Assembly (NCBI GenBank): GCA_037367405.1
Contig: JAZKJV010011400.1
Span: 4,958,501-5,022,500, forward strand
From: Ottelia alismoides
Lineage: Eukaryota > Streptophyta > Magnoliopsida > Alismatales > Hydrocharitaceae
Reading direction: 5' to 3'
Length of the DNA stretch: 64,000 bases
In this document: piece after piece, positions 37,021 to 46,510 of the stretch
Layout: each line of letters opens with the position of its first letter
Position numbering within the stretch: position 1 is the stretch's first letter
Made by a program: the position numbers and the translations under genes
The notes under the pieces: model-generated
What the model saw: only the letters and a program-made list of their open reading frames with translations
Database searches by the model: none
What the model was told of the DNA's origin: nothing

Positions 37021-38019
37021 ATGCTGTTACAACAACCTGCCATCGATATCAAGAAAGCCAAAGTCGTTAACGACTGGGCATACGATCGGCCGTTGCTGGC
37101 TGTGCGCATCAGCCCCACAGGTCTGATTGCCGTAACCAGCAGCGAGGATTACCAATTGCAACGCTGGGACCTGGCCACTGGTGGTCGTATCGTTTTCAAG
37201 GGGCATGAGAGCTGGGTGCATGCCCTGCAGTTCTCGGTCGACGGCCAGGAATTAGTATCGGGCGGTTGTGAGGGTACGTTGGCTTGGTGGAACATCCTCG
37301 ATGCGGAGCCCAAGCCTAAGCGCACCGTGCAGGCTCACAACGGCTGGATACGGGCGATTGATCGCAGCCCTGACGGCAGCCTGATTGCCTCGGTGGGCAA
37401 TGACGCCGTGGTGCGGCTCTGGTCGAACTCCACCGGCGAAAAGGTGGCCGAGCTAGCCGGTCACGACCGGCACGTTTACAGCGTGCTGTTTCATCCCGAT
37501 GGTAAACATCTGTTCACCGGTGACCTGGTTGGCAAGCTGAACCTTTGGAATCTGGAGACCAAACAACTGGAACGTTCATTTGATGCCAAGCCTCTGCACA
37601 CATACGAAGGCGGGCAACGCGTCGACTTTGGCGGCGTCCGCGGTCTGGCACTCACGCCCAACGGAGCCCAGTTGTGTGCCGGTGGATTGCACAAAGCCAG
37701 CAACCCGTTGGGGGCGGTGCATGAACCGCTGGTCCTCCGCTTTGATATGGCCGATGGCAAATTGCTCAAGTCGCATGCTTGCGACGGGATCCCGGGCGGC
37801 GTGATCTGGCGTTTACTGGCGTTGCCAGACGGTACGATCATGGGCGTCACCGGCGGCAGTAGCGGTGGGATTTTACTGTTCTTTAACGACCAGCAGGATA
37901 AAGAGATTCATCGATTCCAGCTGCCTTCCTTGGCCCGCGATATGGACCTGCACTTGCCGACGGCCCGCATTGCGACCGTGCATGCCGACCATCGGCTGCG
38001 AATCACCACGATTGCTTAG
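37021..38019 (+). CDS. WD40 repeat protein
   Basis: The ATG at 37021 has GGGAGA 5 nt upstream and gives 332 residues; the longer frame starts further 5' without support. No signal peptide, so it is predicted cytoplasmic, unlike its two exported neighbours. About six or seven WD40 blades are visible (LQRWDLATGGRIVFKGHESWVHAL is the first clear pair; VVRLWSNSTGEKVAELAGHDRHVYSVLF; KLNLWNLET). WD40 propellers are protein-interaction platforms. In the other large set in this window (12770-19417) the propeller is fused to the cytochrome/DUF1553 protein, so a link between these families is likely. Confidence 0.88.
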   Translation: MLLQQPAIDIKKAKVVNDWAYDRPLLAVRISPTGLIAVTSSEDYQLQRWDLATGGRIVFKGHESWVHALQFSVDGQELVSGGCEGTLAWWNILDAEPKPKRTVQAHNGWIRAIDRSPDGSLIASVGNDAVVRLWSNSTGEKVAELAGHDRHVYSVLFHPDGKHLFTGDLVGKLNLWNLETKQLERSFDAKPLHTYEGGQRVDFGGVRGLALTPNGAQLCAGGLHKASNPLGAVHEPLVLRFDMADGKLLKSHACDGIPGGVIWRLLALPDGTIMGVTGGSSGGILLFFNDQQDKEIHRFQLPSLARDMDLHLPTARIATVHADHRLRITTIA

Positions 38020-38108
38020 CCTCAATGTGGCCGTGGCGTTTGCCCGCTGGCAAGCAATGCTGGCTGGCCTGACCCCTGGCTGCTAGCTTTTTCCAGTCAT
38101 TTCTAGGC

Positions 38109-38137
38109 TTGCCGGGTCTGGGGGGGCGTGGTACTCT
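38109..38137 (+). promoter_or_regulatory. Candidate sigma-70-type promoter
   Basis: TTGCCG at 38109-38114 and TACTCT at 38132-38137 are 17 nt apart, the ideal spacing, and lie about 64 nt before the start of the small basic protein gene. A TTGACA at 38152 lacks a matching -10. The call is by resemblance only. Confidence 0.4.
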
Positions 38138-38200
38138 ATGGGGCTTCGCGATTGACAATAATTTTCAAACCAACCAACTGTACGTTCGGAGGCAAGGCTC

Positions 38201-38290
38201 GTGGGAGTTAAGAAGACTGGCAAAGGTCGTCGTAAAATTGGTCGCAAGAAACGACGCATGCGTGCACGCATTCGCCATCGCAAGAAATAA
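38201..38290 (+). CDS. 29-residue highly basic protein, AURKAIP1/COX24 (bS22/mS38)-like
   Basis: A GTG start with GGAGG 8 nt upstream opens a 29-codon frame ending TAA. More than half of the residues are Arg or Lys, with only one Thr and no acidic residue. The C-terminal half reads GRKKRRMRARIRHRKK, which resembles the AURKAIP1/COX24 C-terminal motif (KKRRKRMxxKKxRKRxRxxR). That motif is found in mitochondrial ribosomal protein mS38 and in the 33-residue actinobacterial ribosomal protein bS22. The likely role is therefore a small-subunit ribosomal protein binding rRNA; this is inference from the motif. A promoter-like pair lies upstream and the DUF485 gene follows after 27 nt. Such genes are usually missed by length cut-offs. 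Confidence 0.75.
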   Translation: MGVKKTGKGRRKIGRKKRRMRARIRHRKK

Positions 38291-38317
38291 TCTCCCAGGG
38301 TTTGAGTGAATGGTGAC

Positions 38318-38542
38318 ATGAACAGCACGGACAAAACCTCGACAACGCGTTTGGGCTTGGTTTTGTTCTCTGTCTATCTCGTTTTTTACGTCGCCTTCGT
38401 GCTAATTAGCGCACTGGCCAGCGATACATTCGAAATGCAAGTATTCGCTGGCCTAAATCTCGCCGTGGTCTACGGCTTCTTCCTGATAGTCTTGGCGTTT
38501 GTGCTAGCTATCATCTACGGGGCACTGAGCAAGCGCGCTTAA
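38318..38542 (+). CDS. DUF485 small membrane protein
   Basis: A 74-residue protein from the ATG at 38318; the in-frame GTG at 38306 would add four residues. There are two membrane helices (about 15-38 and 45-68) joined by a short polar loop with DTFEMQVFAGLNLAVVYGFFLIV, the DUF485 pattern. DUF485 genes usually sit next to a sodium/acetate-type symporter (ActP) and may be its accessory subunit. No symporter is present here; the gene instead follows the small basic protein gene, and a terminator-like hairpin follows it. Confidence 0.82.
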   Translation: MNSTDKTSTTRLGLVLFSVYLVFYVAFVLISALASDTFEMQVFAGLNLAVVYGFFLIVLAFVLAIIYGALSKRA

Positions 38543-38958
38543 GCCCGCATATGACCGCCGGTCGCAAGCTCGATCGCTCACAGTCGCTCTGCTACTGACC
38601 GCCAACTGGCTCCTCTGGTTTGCGTCGCAAGTCGTTGGCCCACAGGCCTTTCGGTCGAATCTCGGCTGCGCTTGGTAGTGGGGACACACCCTGTCCTCTC
38701 CCGCGTCACGCGGGTTTTGCTAGCAAATGGTGATGGGGACACACCCTGCGCACTCTCTGGCTGCGCCTCTTTGCTAGCAATGCGGCTGGTCTGCCGGCGG
38801 CGGCCGTTGTTAATCTGTGGGGCCTAAGATCTCTTGACTCTGGTGCGTTAGCGCTGGTTTACTCCGCTCCAACATGCTGGGCTGCCGATGAATAAACGTG
38901 GCTGGAGATGATGCCTGACCACACTGAGTCTTTCCCTTGGGACCTTGCGAGCAAAACA
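38543..38958. repeat. Gap with GCTAGC / GGGGACACACCC repeats (38678-38780)
   Basis: Two copies of GGGGACACACCCTG (from about 38680 and 38735) alternate with two TTTGCTAGCAA words (about 38716 and 38771). This is the same vocabulary as the 149-bp tandem array and the 54119-54424 region. No gene is visible. Confidence 0.7.
38700..38718 (+). terminator. Candidate rho-independent terminator
   Basis: CCCGCG at 38700-38705 and CGCGGG at 38709-38714 form a perfect 6-bp stem around TCA, followed by TTTT. It lies 158 nt after the DUF485 stop codon and inside the GGGGACACACCC/GCTAGC repeat, so it may be part of that repeat instead. Confidence 0.4.
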
Positions 38959-39660
38959 ATGACACGGAAGTTTTTTGCTGGACTAATGCTGGTATTGGCT
39001 AGTCACTCCTGCGGTATAGCTCAGGAAGGCACACGTAACGGAGCCGTCTTGGGCGGCGTGGGTGGCGCCGTGATCGGCGGTATCATCGGCCACCAGAACG
39101 ACGAAGTGCCTGAGGGGGCCTTGATCGGTGGTGCCGTAGGTGCGGTCGCCGGTGGTCTGATCGGCCACGCTCGCGAACAGCAGCAACGCCAGCGCTACTA
39201 TCAGCAGCCCCAATACGCGCCCCCACCGGCTCATCACCACCATCATTACAACAGCTATCGCACCGTGCCGTCACGCACGACAGTTGTCCAGTCTCCTGGA
39301 GTGACCATCGGTGATGTGCTGGCTATGACTCGCAATGGCGTCGGCGAATCGGTGATCATCAACCACATCTACTCGACCGGCCTGCAGCGGCGAATCAGCA
39401 CCAACGAAATCATTTCCTTGCATCAACAGGGCGTGACGGAAAACGTTATCAACGCCATGCAACAGGCACCACTACGCAGCACCTACGGTGGTACGACAAT
39501 CACCGGCAACTCTTCCACAACGATCATGACGCCGCCAGGCGGAACGGTCATCGTTCAAGAGCAATACGGCACTCCCACCTATGCTCCGACGACAACCTAC
39601 GTCCAGCCCGCACCACGTCCGACCTATTACCAGTCGTATCCTCAACGCCGCGGCTTCTAG
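38959..39660 (+). CDS. Glycine-zipper exported protein
   Basis: The ATG at 38959 gives 233 residues with a standard signal peptide ending CGIA|QEG; an ATG at 38908 would add 17 residues before it and has GGAG close upstream. Residues about 25-75 are two Gly-rich zipper repeats ([18 protein letters not shown] and [18 protein letters not shown]), as in outer-membrane-associated glycine-zipper proteins. A Gln/Tyr/Pro/His-rich linker follows. Residues about 115-175 are a helical segment ([18 protein letters not shown] ... [10 protein letters not shown]). The C-terminus is Thr/Pro/Tyr-rich. It is probably an envelope protein; function unknown. Its stop codon overlaps that of the convergent gene. 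Confidence 0.8.
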   Translation: MTRKFFAGLMLVLASHSCGIAQEGTRNGAVLGGVGGAVIGGIIGHQNDEVPEGALIGGAVGAVAGGLIGHAREQQQRQRYYQQPQYAPPPAHHHHHYNSYRTVPSRTTVVQSPGVTIGDVLAMTRNGVGESVIINHIYSTGLQRRISTNEIISLHQQGVTENVINAMQQAPLRSTYGGTTITGNSSTTIMTPPGGTVIVQEQYGTPTYAPTTTYVQPAPRPTYYQSYPQRRGF

Positions 39661-41144
39661 GCCAGCAACTCAGGAATCACCTTGGGCTCTTCAACCCCGG
39701 TGAGGCGTTGATCGAGCCCCTGGAATTTGAAGGACAACCGCGTGTGATCGATCCCCATGCAATGCAGAATGGTTGCGTTCAGGTCGTTCACATTGACCGG
39801 ATCCTTGATGATGTTGTAGCTGAAGTCATCGGTCTCTCCGTGGACATAGCCACGTTTCACTCCACCACCAGCCATCCAAACGCAGAAGTTCCGCGGATGA
39901 TGGTCGCGGCCATAGTCGTCTTTGGTTAGTGTGCCCTGCGAGTACACCGTGCGACCGAACTCGCCGCCGCAAACGACCAGCGTATCATCCAGCAGACCAC
40001 GTTGCTTCAGATCCAGTACCAGTGCGGCCGTGCCCTGATCGGTATCGCGACATTGGTTGGCCAACTGTCGAGGCAACCCACCATGCGTGTCCCAGCCCCT
40101 GTGCAGAATCTGCACCATGCGCACGCCTCGCTCAACCAGTCGACGAGCCAACAAAGCGCTATGGGCAAAAGTGCCCGGTGTATTTACGTCCGGGCCGTAC
40201 ATGTTCAGCGTAGCGGCTGACTCCTGGCTGATGTCGGTCAGCTCAGGCACGCTGCTCTGCATGCGAAAAGCCATTTCATACTGCGAGATGCGCGTCTCCG
40301 TCTCCGGATCTCCGAAGCGCGCGATCGCTTCTTGATTGAGCTCGCTGAGCGTATCGAGCATGGTACGGCGGTCTTCTCGCTGTACGCCCTCGGGGTTCGG
40401 CAGATACAGCACCGGGTCACCACCACCTCGCAGCGCCACTCCATTGAATCGAGTCGGCAAAAATCCACTGCCCCACATGCGGTTATATAGAGCCTGCGCA
40501 TTGCTGTCGGCCGGAAAGCGGGGCGTGAAAACGATGAACGCGGGCAAGTCATTGTTCTCGCTACCCAACCCATACGCCAACCAAGATCCAATACTGGCCT
40601 TACCAGGAACCTCGGAGCCGGTCATAACGTAAGTGCACGCTGGATCGTGGTTAATCGCGTTGGTATGAACCGAACGGATCAGCGTAAAATCATCGACCAG
40701 CCTGGCAGTATGCGGCATCAGTTCCGTATTGGCCCACACACCGGCTTGTCCAACTCGCTGGAACTTGAACTTAGTCGGAGCAACCGGAAAGCGAGTCTGG
40801 CCGCTGGTCATCGTCGACAGTCTTTGCCCACCGCGCACCGACTCGGGCAGGTCCTTGTCAAAGTAGTCCGCCAGTTGGGGTTTGTAGTCCCACGTATCGT
40901 GTTGCGGTGGTCCGCCGTTGTAATGCAAGTAGATGATCGCTTTGGCGCGAGGAGCAAAGTGCGGCAGTCCCGGTAGCGGTGGATGCACCGGTGAGGCCGC
41001 TGGATCAGGCTGGGCCGCCTTGGCCAGCTTGTTCCAGGAACTGCCAGCCAGCGCAGCCAACGCCATGCTGCCTAGACGCAGTCCTTGTTGTCCGAAGAAC
41101 TGCCGGCGGGTTTGTATCAGTTGTAATCGGCTGCTGGGATGCAT
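39657..41144 (-). CDS. DUF1501 protein, Tat-exported
   Basis: A 495-residue protein with a twin-arginine signal, [15 protein letters not shown], near residue 11. Family features: [95 protein letters not shown] and a C-terminal [14 protein letters not shown]. It begins 2 nt after the stop codon of the cytochrome/DUF1553 gene upstream, so translation is probably coupled. Its TAG stop and that of the convergent glycine-zipper gene share the four bases CTAG. Confidence 0.93.
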   Translation of the reverse strand: MHPSSRLQLIQTRRQFFGQQGLRLGSMALAALAGSSWNKLAKAAQPDPAASPVHPPLPGLPHFAPRAKAIIYLHYNGGPPQHDTWDYKPQLADYFDKDLPESVRGGQRLSTMTSGQTRFPVAPTKFKFQRVGQAGVWANTELMPHTARLVDDFTLIRSVHTNAINHDPACTYVMTGSEVPGKASIGSWLAYGLGSENNDLPAFIVFTPRFPADSNAQALYNRMWGSGFLPTRFNGVALRGGGDPVLYLPNPEGVQREDRRTMLDTLSELNQEAIARFGDPETETRISQYEMAFRMQSSVPELTDISQESAATLNMYGPDVNTPGTFAHSALLARRLVERGVRMVQILHRGWDTHGGLPRQLANQCRDTDQGTAALVLDLKQRGLLDDTLVVCGGEFGRTVYSQGTLTKDDYGRDHHPRNFCVWMAGGGVKRGYVHGETDDFSYNIIKDPVNVNDLNATILHCMGIDHTRLSFKFQGLDQRLTGVEEPKVIPELLA

Positions 41145-41146
41145 GG

Positions 41147-44100
41147 TCAGTTTCTTGTTACAGTTTCGTCCAGGTTCAGGAGTGTATTAGCCACCATCGT
41201 ATAAGCGGCCAGTTCAGCGACATCCAGCGATGAGTCCGCCGGGCTCTCGCCTTGCGAAATCAGTTTCTGCGCCAGTTGAGGATCGCTCTTGTATCGCGCC
41301 AAATTCTTTTCGACCTGGCGAGCGACAATCGCGCGCTCGCGTTCCGACGGTTGTCGAGCCAGCACGGTACGAAAAGCAAAGCGAATCCGCTCCGATACGC
41401 CGCTTTCGGCCTTCAGAGTTCGTTCGGCCAGCGCTCGAGCTGCTTCGATATGTTGAACGTCATTCATCAGTTGCAGCGCTTGCAAAGGTGTGTTGCTCTT
41501 CTCACGCTTGGTACAAAACTGCTCACGATTGGGCGCATCGAAGTTGACCATAAACGGTGGCGGGGCTGTCCGCTTGAAAAAGTTGTAAATGCTGCGGCGA
41601 TAGAGCGCTGGACCTTCGTCTCGCTTATAGAACTGGGTATTGGAACCACCGAAGGCCACCGGTTCCCAAACCTTTTCAGGCTGATAGGGGCGTACACCTT
41701 TGCCGCCCATCTGCAGGTTGATCAATCCGCTGACGGCCAGCGCGTTATCCCGAATCTGCTCGGCATCCAAGCGGAAACGAGGACCACGAGCCAACAGGCG
41801 ATTCTCCGGGTCCATGCGCAACAGCTCGGGCGTGATGCGCGAGTCTTGTTTGAAGGTCTTGGAACAAACAATCAATCGCACCAGTGACTTGACGTTCCAA
41901 GAGGATGTTTCGAAGTGACGCGATAACCAGTCCAGCAACTCAGGATGGCTGGGCATCTCGCCTTGCGAGCCAAAGTCATAACTGGTCTTGACCAACCCAG
42001 TGCCAAAGAACTGTTGCCAGAAGCGATTCACTGTCACCCGCGAGGTCAGCGGGTTCTTGCCCGATACCAACCACCTGGCCAGATCTAGTCGATTGGCCGG
42101 CGCGCTGGGTTCAGCCTTCTCCAAGGGGGGCAAGACCGACAACACATCCGGCTCAACCGCTTCACCAGGCTTGTCGTATGCTCCGCGCATCATGACAAAG
42201 CTCTCGCGTTTCTGGGGGCGATCGTTATAGATGAAGGTCCCAGGGATGGCTTCTTCGTATGCCCGTCGTTCGTCGCTCAACCTTTTGCGCTCGGCCAACA
42301 GTTTTTCAAATGCAGGCCGGCTCGTAACACATACCTCTTGAAGATATTGTTGACGCAGCCTGGCAACCACATCGTCGGCGGGGCGTGGATCTGGGCCCTG
42401 CTTGGCGACTTCCTTCAAATCGGCTGGCAGGAAGGCCACGTCTTTCCCTTTAACGCTCTGCCACCAAGCCACAAAGGATTGCAACGGATCAGTGGCTGGA
42501 TTGCTCGAGCCACTGGTTCCAACGCGGTCCCAATAAACGGTGCCGCCGAATTGAGTCAAGGCAAAGCCCTTCAGTTCGTCCCCGGCAGCCAGGCCCAGTT
42601 GATCGGCGGGTACTTCCAAACGTGCCCATTGACCAGCGGCAGGGAGTGGGCCAGCATGCACACGTTCGGCAGTGCCGGGGGCTCCCCAGGCGATCGCATC
42701 GTAATCACCCCAAACGGCTCGATGCTGCCAGCCTTGTTTGAAATACTGCAGCATGACCGACTTGGGCATGTTCGCCGGGTCCAACCACACATATGCAAAC
42801 AACTTGGCCTGGTTTGGCAATCGCAGCGGCGTAGTGGCTTGATCCCAAACATCCTGGGCCAATCCTGCATCCGTTCTCTTCACTGCACGCTGGCCGCTAT
42901 AGACCTGGTTGCCAGGACCCATCATCACAAACTGTGTCGGCTGACCGGGTGAAGCTTGCAGATTACCGCCGGCAGGAAAATCATCTTCCATCCAGATAGT
43001 CTCGCTGAGCACGTCTGTGGGCACGGCAGCAGGACTATCGGCCGGATCAGTGTAAACAAGTGTCGCCAACTGCTGGTCGATCGACTGCTGAGTAGCGGCT
43101 ATTTGTTGGTCGAGCTCGGCCATGCGTTGGCGATCCGAGTCACTGGTCAGTTTCAAAATAGGCTGCGTCAGCAGGGCGTTCCCATCCATCGCCGGATCGG
43201 CAGCGGAGTTGAAGAAGGCATAGAAAGAATAGAACTCTTTCTGGGTGATCGGATCAAACTTGTGATCGTGACATACCGCGCAGCCGCCGGTCAGTCCCAG
43301 CCAGGTCTGCATGGTCGTACTGGCGCGATCGACTGCGTAGCGGTACAGCAGTTCATCATCGATCGACCCACCTTCGCTGGTCGTGACGTTGCAGCGATTG
43401 AATCCAGTGGCCACCAGCTGGTCTGGCGTAGCGCCCGGCAGGAGATCGCCAGCCAGTTGTTCGATCGTAAACTGGTCGAAGGGCAAATTGCGATTGAAAG
43501 CGCTGATCACCCAATCCCGATACGCCCAAGTCTGGCGTTCGTTGTCCAGGTGCATACCGTGTGTATCTGCATAACGCGCGACATCCAGCCAGTGGCGGGC
43601 CATCTCTTCGCCGAAGTGCTGGCTATCGAGGTAACGATCGACCATGCGTTCATAAGCATCCGGCGCCGGGTCGCTGAGGAACTGGTCGACTTGGGCCAGG
43701 GTAGGCGGTAGTCCCGTCAGCGCGAAAGCGACTCGGCGGATCAGGATCTCAGGCGGCGCGCTTTCCGCCAGCGACAGATTGTGCTTGGCGAGTTCATGAG
43801 TAATGAAACTGTCGATGGGGTTGGAAATTGTTTCGGCCCGAGCCGAAGGCACGGCAATGGGTTGAATATCTTCAAAGGCCCAGTGTTTTTGAAATCTGGC
43901 ACCTTGCTGGATCCAAGCCCGGATCAGTTGCTTTTCCGCATCGGTCAGCGCTTTGTGACTGGAGGGCGGCGGCATCACGACTTCGGGGTCAGTTGCGACG
44001 ATCCGCTCCCAAACTAAACTCTTGTCTGGCTCGCCCGGGACAATAGCCGCCTGCTGGCCTCGCGTTGCATTGGCCGAGTCGGCCATATCCAGTCGCAAGT

Positions 44101-44263
44101 CGGCTTGCCGTTTCTTGGCATCAAAGCCGTGGCACGCAAAACATTTGTCCGACAGGATGGGACGAATGTGAGTATTGAACGAGATGGCATTGGGTTCCAC
44201 GGCGGCACCATAGGTACCGACCAGAACTGCCCAAGCACAAAAAGCAAAAGAGACCCGCGACAT
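41147..44263 (-). CDS. PSCyt1 / DUF1549 / DUF1553 cytochrome-type protein
   Basis: A 1038-residue exported protein starting at the ATG at 44263. PSCyt1 has CFACH at residues 41-45, then [21 protein letters not shown] and [11 protein letters not shown]1549 (about 145-360) shows [38 protein letters not shown] and [12 protein letters not shown] near 332. A central beta-rich insert (about 400-580) has a different sequence from the discoidin-like insert in the other paralogs. DUF1553 (about 700-1038) contains [38 protein letters not shown] and [12 protein letters not shown]. This is the most standard member of the family in the window, closely coupled to its DUF1501 partner (2-nt gap). Confidence 0.93.
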   Translation of the reverse strand: MSRVSFAFCAWAVLVGTYGAAVEPNAISFNTHIRPILSDKCFACHGFDAKKRQADLRLDMADSANATRGQQAAIVPGEPDKSLVWERIVATDPEVVMPPPSSHKALTDAEKQLIRAWIQQGARFQKHWAFEDIQPIAVPSARAETISNPIDSFITHELAKHNLSLAESAPPEILIRRVAFALTGLPPTLAQVDQFLSDPAPDAYERMVDRYLDSQHFGEEMARHWLDVARYADTHGMHLDNERQTWAYRDWVISAFNRNLPFDQFTIEQLAGDLLPGATPDQLVATGFNRCNVTTSEGGSIDDELLYRYAVDRASTTMQTWLGLTGGCAVCHDHKFDPITQKEFYSFYAFFNSAADPAMDGNALLTQPILKLTSDSDRQRMAELDQQIAATQQSIDQQLATLVYTDPADSPAAVPTDVLSETIWMEDDFPAGGNLQASPGQPTQFVMMGPGNQVYSGQRAVKRTDAGLAQDVWDQATTPLRLPNQAKLFAYVWLDPANMPKSVMLQYFKQGWQHRAVWGDYDAIAWGAPGTAERVHAGPLPAAGQWARLEVPADQLGLAAGDELKGFALTQFGGTVYWDRVGTSGSSNPATDPLQSFVAWWQSVKGKDVAFLPADLKEVAKQGPDPRPADDVVARLRQQYLQEVCVTSRPAFEKLLAERKRLSDERRAYEEAIPGTFIYNDRPQKRESFVMMRGAYDKPGEAVEPDVLSVLPPLEKAEPSAPANRLDLARWLVSGKNPLTSRVTVNRFWQQFFGTGLVKTSYDFGSQGEMPSHPELLDWLSRHFETSSWNVKSLVRLIVCSKTFKQDSRITPELLRMDPENRLLARGPRFRLDAEQIRDNALAVSGLINLQMGGKGVRPYQPEKVWEPVAFGGSNTQFYKRDEGPALYRRSIYNFFKRTAPPPFMVNFDAPNREQFCTKREKSNTPLQALQLMNDVQHIEAARALAERTLKAESGVSERIRFAFRTVLARQPSERERAIVARQVEKNLARYKSDPQLAQKLISQGESPADSSLDVAELAAYTMVANTLLNLDETVTRN

Positions 44264-44560
44264 GGCTGTTTCAGGTAAATGGGAGGTACGGCATCAAAGG
44301 TGGGAACCTTTATTATACCACACCGCTACCCATCGCCCAATCATAACCCAGAGCGCTTTGAGCGTAGAGCGTAGAGCGTCTGTCCCCAGACGCTATAACC
44401 TGCCAAACCAAGCTTCTTCAAACCCAAACTTCTTCAAACCCAAGCAGCCTGAAGCCATAGCCTCTTCAAACCAAGTTGCTGTTGAGGCTTGGTTACGCTG
44501 GGTGCCAGCGGCTGAGGACAGCCGGCTCTACATAATCCAGTCGCAGTTGATAGAGCGGCG
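44264..44560. repeat. Gap with GTAGAGCG-family hairpins
   Basis: A perfect copy occupies 44371-44394: GTAG, then AGCGTCTG and CAGACGCT around TCCC, preceded by an extra GTAGAGC. A reverse, slightly imperfect copy lies at 44507-44531 (ends GGCTCTAC). Between them is a run of TTCAAACCCAA-type words repeated about four times. No gene is visible. Confidence 0.7.
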
Positions 44561-45673
44561 CTAACCTGCTTTGCGAGTCGTCCCGGGCTGGGGGCTGCCT
44601 TGATGCAGCGGCAGGATCTTGGGCTGTGGTATGGCCAGCGGGCCAATTTGCCAGGGGCGGCTGTGCTGGCCGTCCCACTTATGAGCAGCGATCTGGTCGA
44701 GAATTTGGGACGCCAAACGCAGAGCGGCTGTTCCATCTTCACCGCTGACGATTGGTGAGGCTTGAGTGCGAATGCTCAACAGAAAGTCGTTATGTTCATC
44801 CAGGATCGCGTTGCGTGGTTCGGCGGGCAGGGTTTGCACTTGAAACAGCGAACCAAAGATTGTGGCACGGGCTGCGGCGCGTTCTTCGGCCGATAGTGCG
44901 TCCAATTGCACTTCGCGGTCGAGAATCTCATCGGAGGCTTTGATCACGCGGACTTCGTTCTTGGAAAAGTCCAGCTCGGCCATCGAGGAGGTCGTATAGA
45001 CCGACATGCGCCGGGCCATATCTAAACTGACTCGCGAAGCTTTGAAGTTAGCGATGCAACCATTTTCGAAAGTAACGCGGGCTTCGGCCAGGTCTTCGTG
45101 GCTGCCCAGCAGGGCGATACCGCAAGCAGAAACTGAACTTACTGGGCTGCGCACCAGGCTGAGCACCAGGTCGATATCGTGAATCATCAGGTCATGCACC
45201 ACACCAATATCGGTGCTGCGACCACTGTAGGCACCTGCCCGCACGCAATCGATGTATTTGGGCATGCCCAGATGAGCTTGGACCGTGGTCCAGCAAGGAT
45301 TAAACCTTTCGACGTGACCGACTTGCAGCACGCGATTGTGACGGCGAGCAATGTGGACCAGTCGGTCGGCTTGTTCAGCCGAGGAGGCGAGTGGTTTTTC
45401 GACCAGCACATGCACACCGGCTCTCAGGAGCGTGCTGGCCACGTCGTAGTGGTAGACGGTGGGCGTGGCGATGATGGCCGCATCGATCTGGCCGATCAGG
45501 CTTTGATGATCTTCGAAAGTAGGCAATTGGAGTTCGCTGGCTACATGAGCCCGCGCGGTAGCGACTGGTTCGACCACACCGACAACTTCGATTTGTTCGT
45601 TGCTCTTGGCCAGCCTGGCGTGGATTTTGCCCAAATGGCCCGCACCGATGATCGCTACCTTTAACCTGGTCAC
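44561..45673 (-). CDS. Gfo/Idh/MocA oxidoreductase, GnnA-like (UDP-GlcNAc 3-dehydrogenase candidate)
   Basis: A 370-residue protein starting with GTG and overlapping the lpxA stop by 4 nt (GTGA). Rossmann motif AIIGAGHLGKIHARLAK, the signature HVLVEKPLAS near residue 93, then VGHVERFNPCW and a HDLMIHDIDLVLSLV segment. The last two are typical of the oxidoreductases encoded beside lpxA. In Acidithiobacillus and Leptospira the homolog GnnA oxidises UDP-GlcNAc at C3, and the aminotransferase GnnB then makes UDP-GlcNAc3N for LpxA, giving lipid A with four amide-linked chains. Here only the GnnA-like gene is present. A lipid A role is strongly suggested by the overlap; the exact reaction is inference. 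Confidence 0.85.
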   Translation of the reverse strand: MTRLKVAIIGAGHLGKIHARLAKSNEQIEVVGVVEPVATARAHVASELQLPTFEDHQSLIGQIDAAIIATPTVYHYDVASTLLRAGVHVLVEKPLASSAEQADRLVHIARRHNRVLQVGHVERFNPCWTTVQAHLGMPKYIDCVRAGAYSGRSTDIGVVHDLMIHDIDLVLSLVRSPVSSVSACGIALLGSHEDLAEARVTFENGCIANFKASRVSLDMARRMSVYTTSSMAELDFSKNEVRVIKASDEILDREVQLDALSAEERAAARATIFGSLFQVQTLPAEPRNAILDEHNDFLLSIRTQASPIVSGEDGTAALRLASQILDQIAAHKWDGQHSRPWQIGPLAIPQPKILPLHQGSPQPGTTRKAG

Positions 45674-46476
45674 GCTGCTTTTCTCCTATCGCGCCCACGG
45701 CCGTGACGGCCGAGCTGTGAGCTTTCAATGAATTCGAAAAGTACTTGCAGTTCGGGCATCAGCGTGCCACCGGCTGCCAGAATTTCGCGGGCATGTTCCA
45801 TGCCGACTCGCGAGCGATACAGCAACCGATAGGCTTCCATCAACGCCTTGATTGCTTCGGGCGAGAAGTTCTTGCGCTTGAGCGCGACGACATTGACGGT
45901 TCGAGGTCGAGCTGGAAAGCCTTCGACCAACATATAGGGTGGCACATCGTGGAGCACGCGGCTGAGGCCACTGACAAAGCTGTAGCAGCCGATCGAGGCA
46001 AAGTGATGAACCGCTGCGCCACCGCTGAGCGTAGCATCGTGTTCGACGTGCACGTGGCCTCCGAGCATCACATTGTTGGCCATGATCACGCGATCACCGA
46101 CTTTGCAGTCGTGGGCCACGTGTGAACAGGTCATGAAGTAACAGTCATTGCCAACCGATGTGATCCCGTCTTCTTTTTCCGTAGCGCGGTTGATCGTTAC
46201 CGATTCACGCAGCACGTTGCCATCACCGATGATGACTTGGGTAGGCGTACCCTTGTATGACAAATCCTGGGGTTCGGCCCCGATGACAACATTCGGAAAC
46301 AAGTGGTTGTTGCGACCGATGCGCGTGTTGCCATTGATCGTAACGTTGTTCTCCAAGCGTGTCCCGCGCCCAATCTGCACGCCAGCTCCAATCACGCAGT
46401 GGTGACCGATGCGGACTTCGTCATCCAGTTCGGCTCTGGGATCAACGACAGCCGTATGTGCTATGATCGTGGACAT
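45670..46476 (-). CDS. lpxA: UDP-N-acetylglucosamine acyltransferase
   Basis: A 268-residue protein with GGAAAG about 8 nt before the ATG. The N-terminal 190 residues are a left-handed beta helix of hexapeptide repeats (VRIGHHCVIGAGVQIGRGTRL). The catalytic His lies in CSHVAHDCKVGDRVIMAN near residue 120, and GFPARPRTVNVVALKRKNFS opens the C-terminal helical domain. LpxA catalyses the first step of lipid A synthesis, moving a hydroxyacyl chain from ACP to UDP-GlcNAc (or UDP-GlcNAc3N). The last 15 residues are an unusual Arg-rich tail. It is the third gene of an ompH-lpxC-lpxA-dehydrogenase run. Confidence 0.96.
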   Translation of the reverse strand: MSTIIAHTAVVDPRAELDDEVRIGHHCVIGAGVQIGRGTRLENNVTINGNTRIGRNNHLFPNVVIGAEPQDLSYKGTPTQVIIGDGNVLRESVTINRATEKEDGITSVGNDCYFMTCSHVAHDCKVGDRVIMANNVMLGGHVHVEHDATLSGGAAVHHFASIGCYSFVSGLSRVLHDVPPYMLVEGFPARPRTVNVVALKRKNFSPEAIKALMEAYRLLYRSRVGMEHAREILAAGGTLMPELQVLFEFIESSQLGRHGRGRDRRKAA

Positions 46477-46510
46477 CGATGCAACTTTCCAACTCTAGTA
46501 CAAAAGGGCG

